Below the pieces are notes generated by a model. That model worked only from the letters and a program-made list of their open reading frames with translations. It was not told the DNA's origin and searched no databases. Below are positions 1 through 8,519 of a stretch of 64,000 bases of DNA, in pieces. The stretch covers positions 62,001-126,000 of the forward strand of contig NZ_VJXX01000005.1 of assembly GCF_009377195.2 (NCBI RefSeq), read 5' to 3'. Position 1 is the stretch's first letter, and each line of letters opens with the position of its first letter. The DNA is from Arthrobacter bussei. GTDB lineage: Bacteria > Actinomycetota > Actinomycetes > Actinomycetales > Micrococcaceae. Position numbers and translations under genes: made by a program.

Positions 1-1
1 G

Positions 2-541
2 GGCAGCATGATCTCGGCGACCGTCGCGGATACCACCGGCGGCATGCAGGCCTGGGTCGCGCCGGGTGCGCGCATCCCCATCGTCTTCGGCCAGACGCGG
101 GTCGTCTTCACCGCCGGACCGACCACCTACGAGTTCGACATCCACCTGCGGACCCCGGCTTTCCGGCAACAGGCGAGGGCGGAGGACAGCGGCGGAGCGG
201 CCACGATCGGTCCCGTGCGGTTCACCGATGCCCAGAAGGCCGTGATCGTCGCGCTCGCGGAACCCATGCTGCGGCGGGAGGGTACCGGCTACAGCGCCAT
301 CCCCTCGTCCGCCCAGGCTGCCGAGAAGCTCGGGTGGGCGCTGACCCGCTTCAACCGCAAGCTGGACAACGTGTGCGACAAGCTGGACCGGGTGGGTGTG
401 GTGGGACTCCGCGGCGGAGCAGGCAGGCTGGCCACCAACAGGCGTGCCCGGCTCGTCGAGCACGCGATCACCTCCCACCTCGTCACGGCCGAGGATCTCG
501 GGTTGCTCGACACCCAGCACGGCCGCGCCGAGGACGAATGA
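2..541 (+). CDS. FHA-type/winged-helix protein, C-terminal part
   Basis: The reading frame is open to the left edge, so this is the 3' part of a larger gene. The first 50 or so residues (GARIPIVFGQTRVVF followed by a YEFDI strand) look like the end of an FHA phosphothreonine-binding beta-sandwich. Residues ~70-165 look like a helical winged-helix segment (FTDAQKAVIVALAEPML, then LGWALTRFNRKLDNVCDKL and a basic stretch). FHA proteins commonly accompany actinobacterial type VII secretion loci and read Ser/Thr kinase signals; that role is inferred here from the next gene, also FHA, and the T7SS operon. An internal ATG at 8 exists but would cut the FHA fold. Confidence 0.6.
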   Translation, partial: GSMISATVADTTGGMQAWVAPGARIPIVFGQTRVVFTAGPTTYEFDIHLRTPAFRQQARAEDSGGAATIGPVRFTDAQKAVIVALAEPMLRREGTGYSAIPSSAQAAEKLGWALTRFNRKLDNVCDKLDRVGVVGLRGGAGRLATNRRARLVEHAITSHLVTAEDLGLLDTQHGRAEDE

Positions 542-582
542 TCCCCCGGACGGGTGGCGGAGGAACCGGCTCCGCGCCCACC

Positions 583-588
583 TAGAAT
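583..588 (+). promoter_or_regulatory. Candidate -10 element (TAGAAT)
   Basis: TAGAAT matches the TAnnnT -10 consensus and lies in the 118-bp gap between the two FHA-type genes, about 70 bp before the RDD/FHA start at 660. No convincing -35 is seen at 17 bp, which is common in GC-rich actinobacteria. Confidence 0.35.
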
Positions 589-659
589 CAGGACGGTCGG
601 TGTCGCACGGTGAAGGGGACGTCCCTGCACGGCACCCCCAGGAAGACAGGACCCACCCC

Positions 660-1925
660 ATGGCCCCGAAGCTCGTCAACGCCCTCGCCCGACAGCGCGT
701 CCTCGCAAAGGTGCTGGACGCCGTCCTGCCCGCGCTGGCGCTCGCGGTCGCCCTCCTGATCGGTGGCCGGAGCGCGGCGGTGCTGACGGCCTCAGGTCTG
801 ACGCTGCTGTACTGGATCGGTGTGCTCGTCTGGGAATCGGTGTCGGGACGGACGCCGGGCAACGTGGTGGTGGGCCTCAGGACCGTCGGTCCCGCCGGCG
901 GACCCCCGGGATTCGGCGCCGTCTGCGTCAGGGCGCTGGCCCTGGCAGCCGCGTCGATCGTCCCGCTGATCGGTCCCGTCCTGGTGCTCGTCTCCAACCT
1001 CTGGGACCGTGACGGGCAGCGGAGGGGCTGGCATGACAAGCTCGTGGGGACCTTTGTGGTGGACGTCCGCGCAGGCCGCGATCCGCTGGTCACCGGGGGC
1101 ATCGACGGCCCGGGTGTGCGCGACGTCGCGCACGGCGAGGATGCAGGCATCGGAACGGTGCCGGTCCGAGCGGACGCGGCTGTCAGCGGCCCGGCCGGCG
1201 ACCGGGCGGAGGACCTGGTGCTCGCCGGGCGGAGGGCGCCGGGGCGGCAGGTCGGGGGCCCGACCGACCGCTTCGCGCCGCCGATCCCGGCACCGGCATC
1301 GGGTGCGGCGGGAGAAGCCCCGACCGGGGTGGCCGCCGCGGCCCCGGCAACCACTCCGACGGAAGCCTCAGCAACTGATCACGCGGCCGGGGTCGCTCAC
1401 CGGGCACCCGCCGCGGAGGCTGCAACGGGACCTGCCGATGGCGCTGACCGGGCGTCCGCCGGCGTCACCGCATCCACACCCGCCGGCGGTGCTGCCGCGG
1501 CCGACGTCGCCGCCGGCGCGACCTGGGCGCCCTACGACGGGCAGGCGGCCGGTCGCGCCGCGCGCGACCCGGACGGCTCGGCAGGCGTTCCCGCCGTCCC
1601 CGCGCAGCGCGTTCTCGTGTTCGACGACGGGACGGAGGTGGACATCGCCGGGCAGGCCCTGATCGGCCGCAACCCGGAACCGCGGGCCGGAGAGTCGGTC
1701 AACTACCTCATCAACTTCGCCGATCTCAACCGGTCCGTCTCGAAGACCCACGTGCATGTGGGCGTGGACGACGGTGCGGTGTGGGTGACCGATCGCGGCT
1801 CCACCAACGGCAGCTTCCTCGTGGACCAGACCGGGGTGGAGCAGCCGCTCCACCCCGAGGTACCGATGCTGCTGCCCTCGGGGTGCGGCGTCCGCTTCGG
1901 CGACAGACGGTTCACCGTCCGCTAG
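660..1925 (+). CDS. RDD-family membrane protein with C-terminal FHA domain
   Basis: 421 aa. Residues ~10-135 form an RDD-type membrane domain: hydrophobic segments at ~20-55 and ~95-120, SGRTPGNVVVGLRTV between them and a closing WHDKLVGTFVVDV. A ~150-residue Ala/Pro/Gly-rich linker follows. Residues ~320-421 are an FHA domain with IGRNPEP, SVSKTHVHV and DRGSTNGSFL, the canonical GR, SxxH and N-G residues of phosphothreonine binding. RDD-FHA fusions recur beside actinobacterial type VII secretion genes. The ATG at 660 was chosen over upstream in-frame starts because RDD homology begins there (LARQRVLAKVLDAVLPAL). The gene ends convergent to the secretion operon, with a repeat array between. 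Confidence 0.85.
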   Translation: MAPKLVNALARQRVLAKVLDAVLPALALAVALLIGGRSAAVLTASGLTLLYWIGVLVWESVSGRTPGNVVVGLRTVGPAGGPPGFGAVCVRALALAAASIVPLIGPVLVLVSNLWDRDGQRRGWHDKLVGTFVVDVRAGRDPLVTGGIDGPGVRDVAHGEDAGIGTVPVRADAAVSGPAGDRAEDLVLAGRRAPGRQVGGPTDRFAPPIPAPASGAAGEAPTGVAAAAPATTPTEASATDHAAGVAHRAPAAEAATGPADGADRASAGVTASTPAGGAAAADVAAGATWAPYDGQAAGRAARDPDGSAGVPAVPAQRVLVFDDGTEVDIAGQALIGRNPEPRAGESVNYLINFADLNRSVSKTHVHVGVDDGAVWVTDRGSTNGSFLVDQTGVEQPLHPEVPMLLPSGCGVRFGDRRFTVR

Positions 1926-1942
1926 CTCCGCCCGGCCGCCAG

Positions 1943-2062
1943 CCGGTCAGCCCGCCGCCGGGCCCGTCAGCCCGCAGGCCGGTCAGCCCGCAGGCCGGTC
2001 AGCCCGGCGGCACGAGGGCCAGCGCTCCAGCCCGTCAGCCCGCCTGCCGGTCAGCCCGGCGG
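1943..2062. repeat. Degenerate direct repeats between convergent genes
   Basis: About six copies of a ~10-bp core (C/G)GTCAGCCCG, several within the longer unit CCGGTCAGCCCGCAG, at ~1943, 1961, 1980, 1995, 2031 and 2048. The last copy overlaps the stop codon of the DUF6177-like gene. No perfect hairpin is visible. Confidence 0.7.
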
Positions 2063-3079
2063 CGTGAGGGCCAGCGCCCCCAGCAGGGAGGCATACGCCT
2101 CGAGGGGGTGCTGCCGTCCCGGGATCTCCTCCTGCGGATACTGCACGGCGAGGGACTGGACGGGAGCAGCCCCGAGGAGCCGCGCGTCCCCGCCGGACTC
2201 CTCCGCGAGGCGCACAGCGGGTGCGGCGCCGGTCGCAGCGAGTGCCTCCGGACCGAAGAGGGCGACGGCGGGAACTGTGGAGCCGGTGAAGCGCGCCGGC
2301 CGGGTCAGGCCGGTGTAGCCCACCCCGTGTCCGACGAGCGCCGTGCGTGCCCGTGCCGCGTGCAGCGCCCCGGCGAGTCCGGCCAGGTCCGCGGAGGACA
2401 GGGGGTCGTCGCTCTCCGCCAGGATCTCGAGCGATTCGACCACGGCGTCGGAGGTGCGCTCGACGGTCAGCACCCCGATCGCCGGGACGGGGCTGCTGCT
2501 GCCGGCGCGTGGCGTGCCGCGGACCACCAGGCGCGTGGACCGGGGCGACCTCGTGTAGGTGAAGGAGGACAGCGCCTGTGCATCCCACGGTTCGCTGACG
2601 GGTTCGTGGAGACCCCAGCCGACGGGCGCCGATCCGGTGAGGGCCACGAAGACGGTCTCGGTGAATGTCCCGATCCGCGCAGCCAGGGAGGCCTGGTGGA
2701 CGGTTTCCGCGCGCAGGTGGAGGTAGCCGGAGGGGCGGGGCTCGGCGAGGAGGAAATGGGACTCCACCTCCGGCTCGTCGCGGGGCGCCACGCCGTCGGC
2801 CGACCATTCGAGGACCTGCCCGGTGAAGCCGTCGTAGAGGGCGTTGGCCGGGCTCGTGGCGATCCAGCGGCAGCCGCTCCCGCCGAGCAGGGTCGCGAGG
2901 GGAAGGGTGATGGTCGCCGAGGAGGGCGTGAGGACGGCGAACTGGCGCCCCGAGGAGGTTGCCGAGGCGTAGCCGCGGGCTATCCACGAGGTCAGGGCGA
3001 CCACGGGCGTGTCCTGCAGCACGGCGCACAGTCCTGCACTCGCGTAGTCGAAGGGGTGCTCGGCGGTCGGGCCCGTCAT
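2051..3079 (-). CDS. DUF6177-like type VII secretion-associated protein
   Basis: 342 aa, soluble, no transmembrane segment. The N-terminus has a DTPVVALTSWIARGYA motif followed by SATSSGRQFAVLTPSSATITLPL and a WIATSPANALYDGFTG segment, which resembles the actinobacterial DUF6177 family found next to eccC/eccD. The start at 3079 overlaps the upstream gene by 4 bp (ATGA), so it is the last gene of the minus-strand operon that begins near 10214. Its molecular role is unknown; the operon position suggests an accessory of the secretion system. Family assignment is from memory of the pattern. Confidence 0.72.
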   Translation of the reverse strand: MTGPTAEHPFDYASAGLCAVLQDTPVVALTSWIARGYASATSSGRQFAVLTPSSATITLPLATLLGGSGCRWIATSPANALYDGFTGQVLEWSADGVAPRDEPEVESHFLLAEPRPSGYLHLRAETVHQASLAARIGTFTETVFVALTGSAPVGWGLHEPVSEPWDAQALSSFTYTRSPRSTRLVVRGTPRAGSSSPVPAIGVLTVERTSDAVVESLEILAESDDPLSSADLAGLAGALHAARARTALVGHGVGYTGLTRPARFTGSTVPAVALFGPEALAATGAAPAVRLAEESGGDARLLGAAPVQSLAVQYPQEEIPGRQHPLEAYASLLGALALTPPG

Positions 3080-3522
3080 GGGTTCTCCCCGATCAGCGGG
3101 TGGGGTGGCGCCGTCCGCGGTGCGACCACGACCCCGCGGCACCGACGGGCGACGGCGTGCGCCAGGGCTTCCGCCAGGTGGTCGGTGCGGGGCACGTTGG
3201 CCGATGCATGCAGATCCTGCCACCACACCGGCGAGGGACCGTCGGCGGCGCCCGGGGAGGTGAAGAGGTCCGGGATGCCGACGGATCCCTCCGGTGCCGA
3301 GACGTCGGCGCCCGGGTGCAGCCTGGCGAGCTCGGCCGGCGTGTGGACGAGCTTCGCCCGCTCGACGACGAGGAGCGTCACCGACCGGTCGTCCAGCAGC
3401 TCCAGATAGTGCCCGTCCTCGGACGGACGTATGTCGACGGCGTCGACCACATGACGCAGGGCCTCGATGACGACACATTCGGTCGGTTCGTCGACGGACA
3501 GCACGATCCAGTCCCTGCTCAT
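3076..3522 (-). CDS. Hypothetical protein in T7SS operon
   Basis: 148 aa, no signal peptide or membrane segment, no domain I recognise. It reads as a small alpha/beta protein (MSRDWIVLSVDEPTECVVIEAL at the start, RCRGVVVAPRT near the end). A strong purine-rich ribosome site (GGAGGGGTGAGG) lies just before the ATG at 3522 and inside the 3' end of eccC. It is translationally coupled to the DUF6177-like gene (4-bp overlap), so it probably belongs to the same secretion module. Confidence 0.7.
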   Translation of the reverse strand: MSRDWIVLSVDEPTECVVIEALRHVVDAVDIRPSEDGHYLELLDDRSVTLLVVERAKLVHTPAELARLHPGADVSAPEGSVGIPDLFTSPGAADGPSPVWWQDLHASANVPRTDHLAEALAHAVARRCRGVVVAPRTAPPHPLIGENP

Positions 3523-3525
3523 GCC

Positions 3526-6500
3526 TCACCCCTCCTGTCCGCCCGGCGACACGGAGACCGCCGCCGGCTCGTTCCACAGCAGCTGCACGGTCTGGACCGG
3601 CCGTCCGGCCTGGACCAGTTGACCCCGCCCGGGCGGGAGCGCGCGAGCCCTGACCCCGCTGAGCAGGGGGCCTTCGCCGCGGTCGCCCGAGAGGACGAGG
3701 GCCGCCGTCCCCGAGTCGCGGAGCGAGCTGGAGAAGGTCTCGTACAGGCCCCGCGACGAGCCCCGTACGCGTCGGGTGAGGACGGCATGGAGGCCGATCT
3801 CGCCGGCGAGGGGGAGATAGGGTGCCAGCCGCGCGAGGGGAGCCGAACCACCGGCGGTCAGGATGTCGTAGTCGTCGATGACCAGGACGATGCGCGGCAT
3901 CGACTGCACGGCGGCCCGGCCCGCTCCCGTGCGCTTGTCCAGCTCGGTGGCGACGGCGGCCGCGAGCTGCTCGGCCAGGGCGGCGCTGGTCGCATAGCCG
4001 CCGAGGTAGGAGTCCGGGACCTGGTCGGCCAGGGTGCGCCGGGGGTCGAAGACCGCGAGGACCACGTCGTCCGCCGTGTGCTGTGCCACCATGCTGCGGA
4101 TGACCGTGCGGAGGACGTTGGTCTTGCCCGACCCCTCGTCCCCCAGGACCATCAGGTGCCGCTCGCGCAGCTCGAGGTCGAGGTACTCGACGTCGAGGTC
4201 CGCCTCCCGGAGGCCGAGGGGGACCAGCGCCTGCCGCTCGGGGATGGCGACCGTCGACGCGGGAACGGTCTCGGGCAGGACCCTGACGCGCATGGCCCGC
4301 TGGTCCGTCGAGGACGCGACCGCGGCCACGAGATCGCGCATGCCCTGGACCGCCGTGTCCTCGTCGGAGACACCGTCGATGCGGGGGAGCGCGAAGTGCC
4401 CCTGGAGCTTGTTCGCGGCCAGACCGCGCCCGGGACGTCCCAGGCTGACGGCGTCGGCGGTCTTGCGGCCGTGGGCGGACTCGCCCGGATCCGCGAGCCG
4501 GAGTTCGATCCGGTTGCCGAAGAAGCTCTGCTGGGAGATGCGGATCTCGTTCATGCGCGAGGATGTCGTCACCACGTGCAGGCCGTACCCGCCGCCCCTG
4601 GCGATGAGCGAGTGCACCTGCTTCTCGATGTCCTCGAACTCGTCCGTCAGCTGGCCGTAGCCGTCCAGGACCAGGACGACGTCGGCACTGGTCACCTCGG
4701 GGACCTGGCCCTGCGCGCACATGCGGCGCAGGGTCGGCAGGGAGTCGATCTGGTACCGCTCGAAGAGCCGCTCACGCTCGGTCAGCATCGCGAGGAGCTC
4801 GTCGACGGTGCGGCGGATCACCTCGCGGTTGCTGCGCACGGCCACCCCGCCCACGTGGGGCAGACCCTCGAGGGCCATCAGCGAGCTCCCGAGCAGGTCG
4901 ATGCCGTAGACACCCACCTCGGCCGGGCTGTGGGTCAGCGCGAGGCCGGCGACGATCGTGCGGAGCGCCGTGCTCTTGCCCGTCTGCGGACCGCCCACGA
5001 TCGCGAGATTCCCGCCATTGGCGGACAGGTCGAGCTCCCACACGCCCTGCCACTGGTGCGCCGGGTCGTCGAGGAGCCCGACGCCGATCCGGAGGGGGGC
5101 GGTCCGGGTCATGGCGTGGCCGAGGCGGAGGCCCTGGCTCGTCGTCTGGATCCCCCCGGCCGCGGCGTCGAGCGAGATGCCGGCCGGCAGCGGAGGAAGC
5201 CAGATGGGGTCGACGGCGCGCGGGAAGGTGGACAGCGTCTCCATCAGGGTCGAGAGCACGGTAGGGCCCGTGGTCCGCTTCGATCCGCTGGTCGACTGTG
5301 GTGCCGGCGCCTCCCTGGCCGCCGGGTTCGAGGACAGGAGGGTGGCGGCATACCGCGGGACCTCGAGCACCTCGTCCTGCTCCCCGCCGTCGTCCTCGTG
5401 CTCCTGTTCCTCGAGCAGCGCGTCGAGCGGACCCGAGACGTAGCCCGCCTTGAATCTCGTGTAGGTGGTGGTGTCCACCTTGAGGTAGCCGAAACCCGGC
5501 ACAGGGGGCAGGTGGAAGGCATCGGGTGTCTCGAGCACGGTCCTGCTCTCGGCCTCGGACAGGGTACGGAGGCCGATGCGGTAGGACAGGTAGGTATCGA
5601 GTCCCCGGAGCTTGCCGGCCTCGATGCGCTGGCTGGAAAGGAGGAGATGCACGCCGATGGACCGTCCGATCCGGCCGATGGACAGGAAGAGGTCGATGAA
5701 GTCGGGGCGGGCGGTGAGCAGTTCGCCGAACTCGTCGATGATGACGACGAGGTGCGGCAGGGGCGGCAGGTCCTCCCCGTGCGCCTTACGTTCCTGCCGA
5801 TGCAGCTGGTAATCGGTGATGTTCGCGAGGTTCCCGGCGGACTTCAGTACTTCCTGGCGGCGCTGGATCTCGCCGGCCAGGCTGGCGTACACCCGCTCGA
5901 TCAGGCTGAGATCGTCGGAGAGGTTGGTGATGACACCGGTGACCTGCGGTGCCCGTTCGAAGGGGGCGAAGGTGGCGCCGCCCTTGTAGTCGACGAGCAC
6001 CATGGCGAGCGTCTCGGGAGGGTGGGTGGCCAGGAGCCCGACGACGAGGCTCCGCAGCATCTCACTCTTGCCCGATCCCGTGGCCCCGATGCACAGGCCG
6101 TGCGGGCCCTGGCCGAACTGGGCGGCCTCCTTGAGGTCGAGCAGCGTCGGCCGTCCGCGGTCGTCCGCGCCGAGGGGCACACGGAGGAAGTCCACCTCGC
6201 TGCGCGGTTGCCAGAGCCGGCGGATGTCCTCGGCGCCGAGTTCAGGGGTCAGTCCCAGCATCTCGAGGAATCCCACCGAGCTCTCCGACACATCGTGTTC
6301 GAGGGAGTCGGGGGACAGGCGCAGCGGTGCCAGATCGCGGGCCACCGCCTCTGCCGTGGGAACCGGGAGGTCGTCCAGGATGCCCCGCTCGACGAGGGGA
6401 TCGACGCCGTCCACCCGGTAGTTCTCCACCATGAAGCCGTCCGGGGTCTCACTGATGCGCAGCGCCACCTCACCCGGCTCCTGCACCCTGTCGGCCACCA

Positions 6501-7557
6501 GATGAACGGTGGTGATGCCGAGCTGGCCCGGCGCGGCATGCGTGTCGGGGAGGTGCAGTTCCACGGGCAGACGTCCGTAGGCGTCCGCCACCACGAGGAG
6601 GCGGGGCAGCGCAGCGCCGACACCTCCGCGGAGGAAGTTCTTGCGGGACTCGGCAGCGAGGCTCGACCTCTCGAGGAGATCCTCGCGGAGGAGGTCGGAG
6701 AGGTGCTCGACGGTCGGTGCGAGCCGGCGCACCGGTCCTGTGCGGTGGGTCTTCTGCTGGTCGGCGAGGTGCGGGAGCCAGGTCGCCCACTCCCAGTCGG
6801 GGCGCTCCTCCTCGTCGCAGGCGATCGCCAGGAGCAGGTCCTCGGGGGAGTGGAAGGACGCGGCCTCGGCGACGAGCAACCGCCCGACCTGCAGCACGAA
6901 CGCACGGGAGCCGATCACGCTGACGTTGCCGGCACAGTCCAGGGGCAGCGTGATGGGCAGGTCCGGGCTCGACTCGTAGCGCTGCCTGAGCAGCTCCAGT
7001 TCCGTCGTCATGAACGTGTCGGCCTGCTGCAGGGCGGACCCCGCGTTGGCGACGTGGATCTCGCGGTTGCGCCTGGGGCCCGTGCCGAGGCGCACGCGCA
7101 GGAAGTCCTCGTTGGCCCGGCGGCGTTCCCACAGCCGATGGGGGTTACGGATGATGTCGAAGAGGGCATCCGGCGGCGGGCTGCCGACCCTGGCGACGCG
7201 CTCGGCGAGCTGCTCCTCCGCGCGCAGCTGGGTCCTCGCGCGCTCCAGGTACTCGAGGTAGTTCTCCCTCTGCTCCCGCCGCTGCCGGCCCTGCTTGCCC
7301 CGCTGGCTCACCATCATGACCACCGAGGCGAGCACGGTGACGATCATCATCAGTGCTCCGACGGCGGCCAGGGAGGATCCCCTGAAGAGCATCATCACGG
7401 TCATCGACAGGCCCGCGCCGAGCAGCGGGACGAGGGACATCATGTTCATCCCGCCCCCGCCGGATTCGACGGGTGGTGGGGCGTCCAGGCTGAAGGGCGG
7501 AAGCTGGCGGGCCGGTGGCGTGGTGCGGGCCGGCCGGTGCACGATCCGTACGCTCAT
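3526..7557 (-). CDS. eccC: Type VII secretion FtsK/SpoIIIE-type ATPase EccC
   Basis: 1343 aa, the full three-ATPase-domain size expected of EccC. Two adjacent hydrophobic segments lie at ~40-90 (MMSLVPLLGAGLSMTVMMLF and AVGALMMIVTVLASVVMMV). Three P-loops are visible: GATGSGKSE at ~482-490, GGPQTGKST at ~856 and GDEGSGKTN at ~1139. Matching Walker B strands are VVIIDEFGEL at ~605, VVLVLDGYGQL at ~965 and IVLVIDDYDIL at ~1222. EccC is the membrane motor that recognises ESX substrates and drives export. It starts inside the 3' end of the MinD-like gene (4-bp overlap) and belongs to the minus-strand secretion operon. Confidence 0.95.
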   Translation of the reverse strand: MSVRIVHRPARTTPPARQLPPFSLDAPPPVESGGGGMNMMSLVPLLGAGLSMTVMMLFRGSSLAAVGALMMIVTVLASVVMMVSQRGKQGRQRREQRENYLEYLERARTQLRAEEQLAERVARVGSPPPDALFDIIRNPHRLWERRRANEDFLRVRLGTGPRRNREIHVANAGSALQQADTFMTTELELLRQRYESSPDLPITLPLDCAGNVSVIGSRAFVLQVGRLLVAEAASFHSPEDLLLAIACDEEERPDWEWATWLPHLADQQKTHRTGPVRRLAPTVEHLSDLLREDLLERSSLAAESRKNFLRGGVGAALPRLLVVADAYGRLPVELHLPDTHAAPGQLGITTVHLVADRVQEPGEVALRISETPDGFMVENYRVDGVDPLVERGILDDLPVPTAEAVARDLAPLRLSPDSLEHDVSESSVGFLEMLGLTPELGAEDIRRLWQPRSEVDFLRVPLGADDRGRPTLLDLKEAAQFGQGPHGLCIGATGSGKSEMLRSLVVGLLATHPPETLAMVLVDYKGGATFAPFERAPQVTGVITNLSDDLSLIERVYASLAGEIQRRQEVLKSAGNLANITDYQLHRQERKAHGEDLPPLPHLVVIIDEFGELLTARPDFIDLFLSIGRIGRSIGVHLLLSSQRIEAGKLRGLDTYLSYRIGLRTLSEAESRTVLETPDAFHLPPVPGFGYLKVDTTTYTRFKAGYVSGPLDALLEEQEHEDDGGEQDEVLEVPRYAATLLSSNPAAREAPAPQSTSGSKRTTGPTVLSTLMETLSTFPRAVDPIWLPPLPAGISLDAAAGGIQTTSQGLRLGHAMTRTAPLRIGVGLLDDPAHQWQGVWELDLSANGGNLAIVGGPQTGKSTALRTIVAGLALTHSPAEVGVYGIDLLGSSLMALEGLPHVGGVAVRSNREVIRRTVDELLAMLTERERLFERYQIDSLPTLRRMCAQGQVPEVTSADVVLVLDGYGQLTDEFEDIEKQVHSLIARGGGYGLHVVTTSSRMNEIRISQQSFFGNRIELRLADPGESAHGRKTADAVSLGRPGRGLAANKLQGHFALPRIDGVSDEDTAVQGMRDLVAAVASSTDQRAMRVRVLPETVPASTVAIPERQALVPLGLREADLDVEYLDLELRERHLMVLGDEGSGKTNVLRTVIRSMVAQHTADDVVLAVFDPRRTLADQVPDSYLGGYATSAALAEQLAAAVATELDKRTGAGRAAVQSMPRIVLVIDDYDILTAGGSAPLARLAPYLPLAGEIGLHAVLTRRVRGSSRGLYETFSSSLRDSGTAALVLSGDRGEGPLLSGVRARALPPGRGQLVQAGRPVQTVQLLWNEPAAVSVSPGGQEG

Positions 7558-8519
7558 CGGGCGCCTCCGTCGATCGCCAGGTGCAGCGCGCGGGACGCGA
7601 GCGTGCTCACCTGCAGGCGCGTCCTCCGCGCGAGCAGCGCCAGGTCCAGTTCCACCCCGGCCGCGAGGTGCCGGTCGTAGTCCAGGTGGACCGCGGGGAT
7701 GCCCGCCCCGTTCAGCCGCGCGGCCTGACGTGCGGGGTCGAGGGCAGCGCGGTCATCCACGCGGACGACGACGACGAGCAGCGGCACGTACCCGGGCTCG
7801 CCCGGTTGCGGCCACCGGTAGGTGACGGCGAGGGCGTCCTCGATGCCCGCGACGGACGCCGGGGTCACGAGGAGGGCGGCGTGTGCCTGGTCGACGGCCC
7901 AGACGGTCGTGGGGAGCTCCATCCCCGCGCCGCAGTCGTAGACGGTGACGGGACAGAAGCGGGAGACGGTGCGTACCAGGCCCGTCGCGTCCTCCGTGCG
8001 CGTCCCGGCGAAGGGCGGCGCCGTGAGGCGGGCGGCCCCGCTCCCCGCGACCAGGAGATTCTCCTGTGCCCTGCCCATGACCCCTGCGAGCTCGTCGACG
8101 GTGGCCACGGGTCCCGAGGCGATGAGCTCGGCGACGGTCGGTGCGGACTCGAGGCCCAGCCTGAGGCTGAGGGTGCCGAGACCCGTACCGGCGTCGATCG
8201 CCGCGATGGTGTCCGAGCGCATGGCCGCGAACACGCGTGCGAGGAGCGCGGCCGTCGTCGTCCTCCCGGCTCCGCCGCGCGATCCGACGACGGCGATGCG
8301 CCGCCCCGTGGTCACAGGAGCCTGGGTGCCCGCCGCCGCCCGGGTGAGCTCCTCGCCGTAGGCGTCGCTGCGGAAGAGATCGGTGACCTGCTGCACCAGG
8401 GTCCGCAGCGGACCGTCCGCGGGACGCGTCCTGAGGACCCTGCGGAGGCGTTCCTCCGGCGTCTCGAAGGAGTCGGCGCCACGAGGGACGGGGCTGGAAG
8501 AGGTCGTCACGGCGTTCAT
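7554..8519 (-). CDS. MinD/ParA-like P-loop ATPase, T7SS-associated
   Basis: 321 aa. After a ~70-residue charged N-terminus it has the SIMIBI ATPase core: RIAVVGSRGGAGRTTTAALLA at 74-94, then DTIAAIDAGTGLGTLSLRLG and a VTVYDCGAGMELPTTVWAVDQAHAAL segment typical of MinD/EspI-like proteins. Oddly the deviant Walker A motif (usually KGGxGKT) has arginine at both lysine positions (R81 and R86). Known relatives accompany eccC/eccD in actinobacteria and may regulate or position the secretion apparatus. It overlaps eccD upstream and eccC downstream by 4 bp each, so its expression is likely coupled to both. Confidence 0.85.
   Translation of the reverse strand: MNAVTTSSSPVPRGADSFETPEERLRRVLRTRPADGPLRTLVQQVTDLFRSDAYGEELTRAAAGTQAPVTTGRRIAVVGSRGGAGRTTTAALLARVFAAMRSDTIAAIDAGTGLGTLSLRLGLESAPTVAELIASGPVATVDELAGVMGRAQENLLVAGSGAARLTAPPFAGTRTEDATGLVRTVSRFCPVTVYDCGAGMELPTTVWAVDQAHAALLVTPASVAGIEDALAVTYRWPQPGEPGYVPLLVVVVRVDDRAALDPARQAARLNGAGIPAVHLDYDRHLAAGVELDLALLARRTRLQVSTLASRALHLAIDGGAR

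Noticed and set aside
396-659. Upstream extension of the RDD/FHA gene
   Set aside because: It overlaps the previous gene and is Arg/Ser/Pro-rich with no RDD similarity; homology starts at the ATG at 660.
2959-7680. Very long plus-strand open frame opposite eccC
   Set aside because: It is the antisense shadow of eccC in GC-rich DNA: no domain, Arg/Gly/Asp-biased composition, while the minus strand encodes a full EccC.
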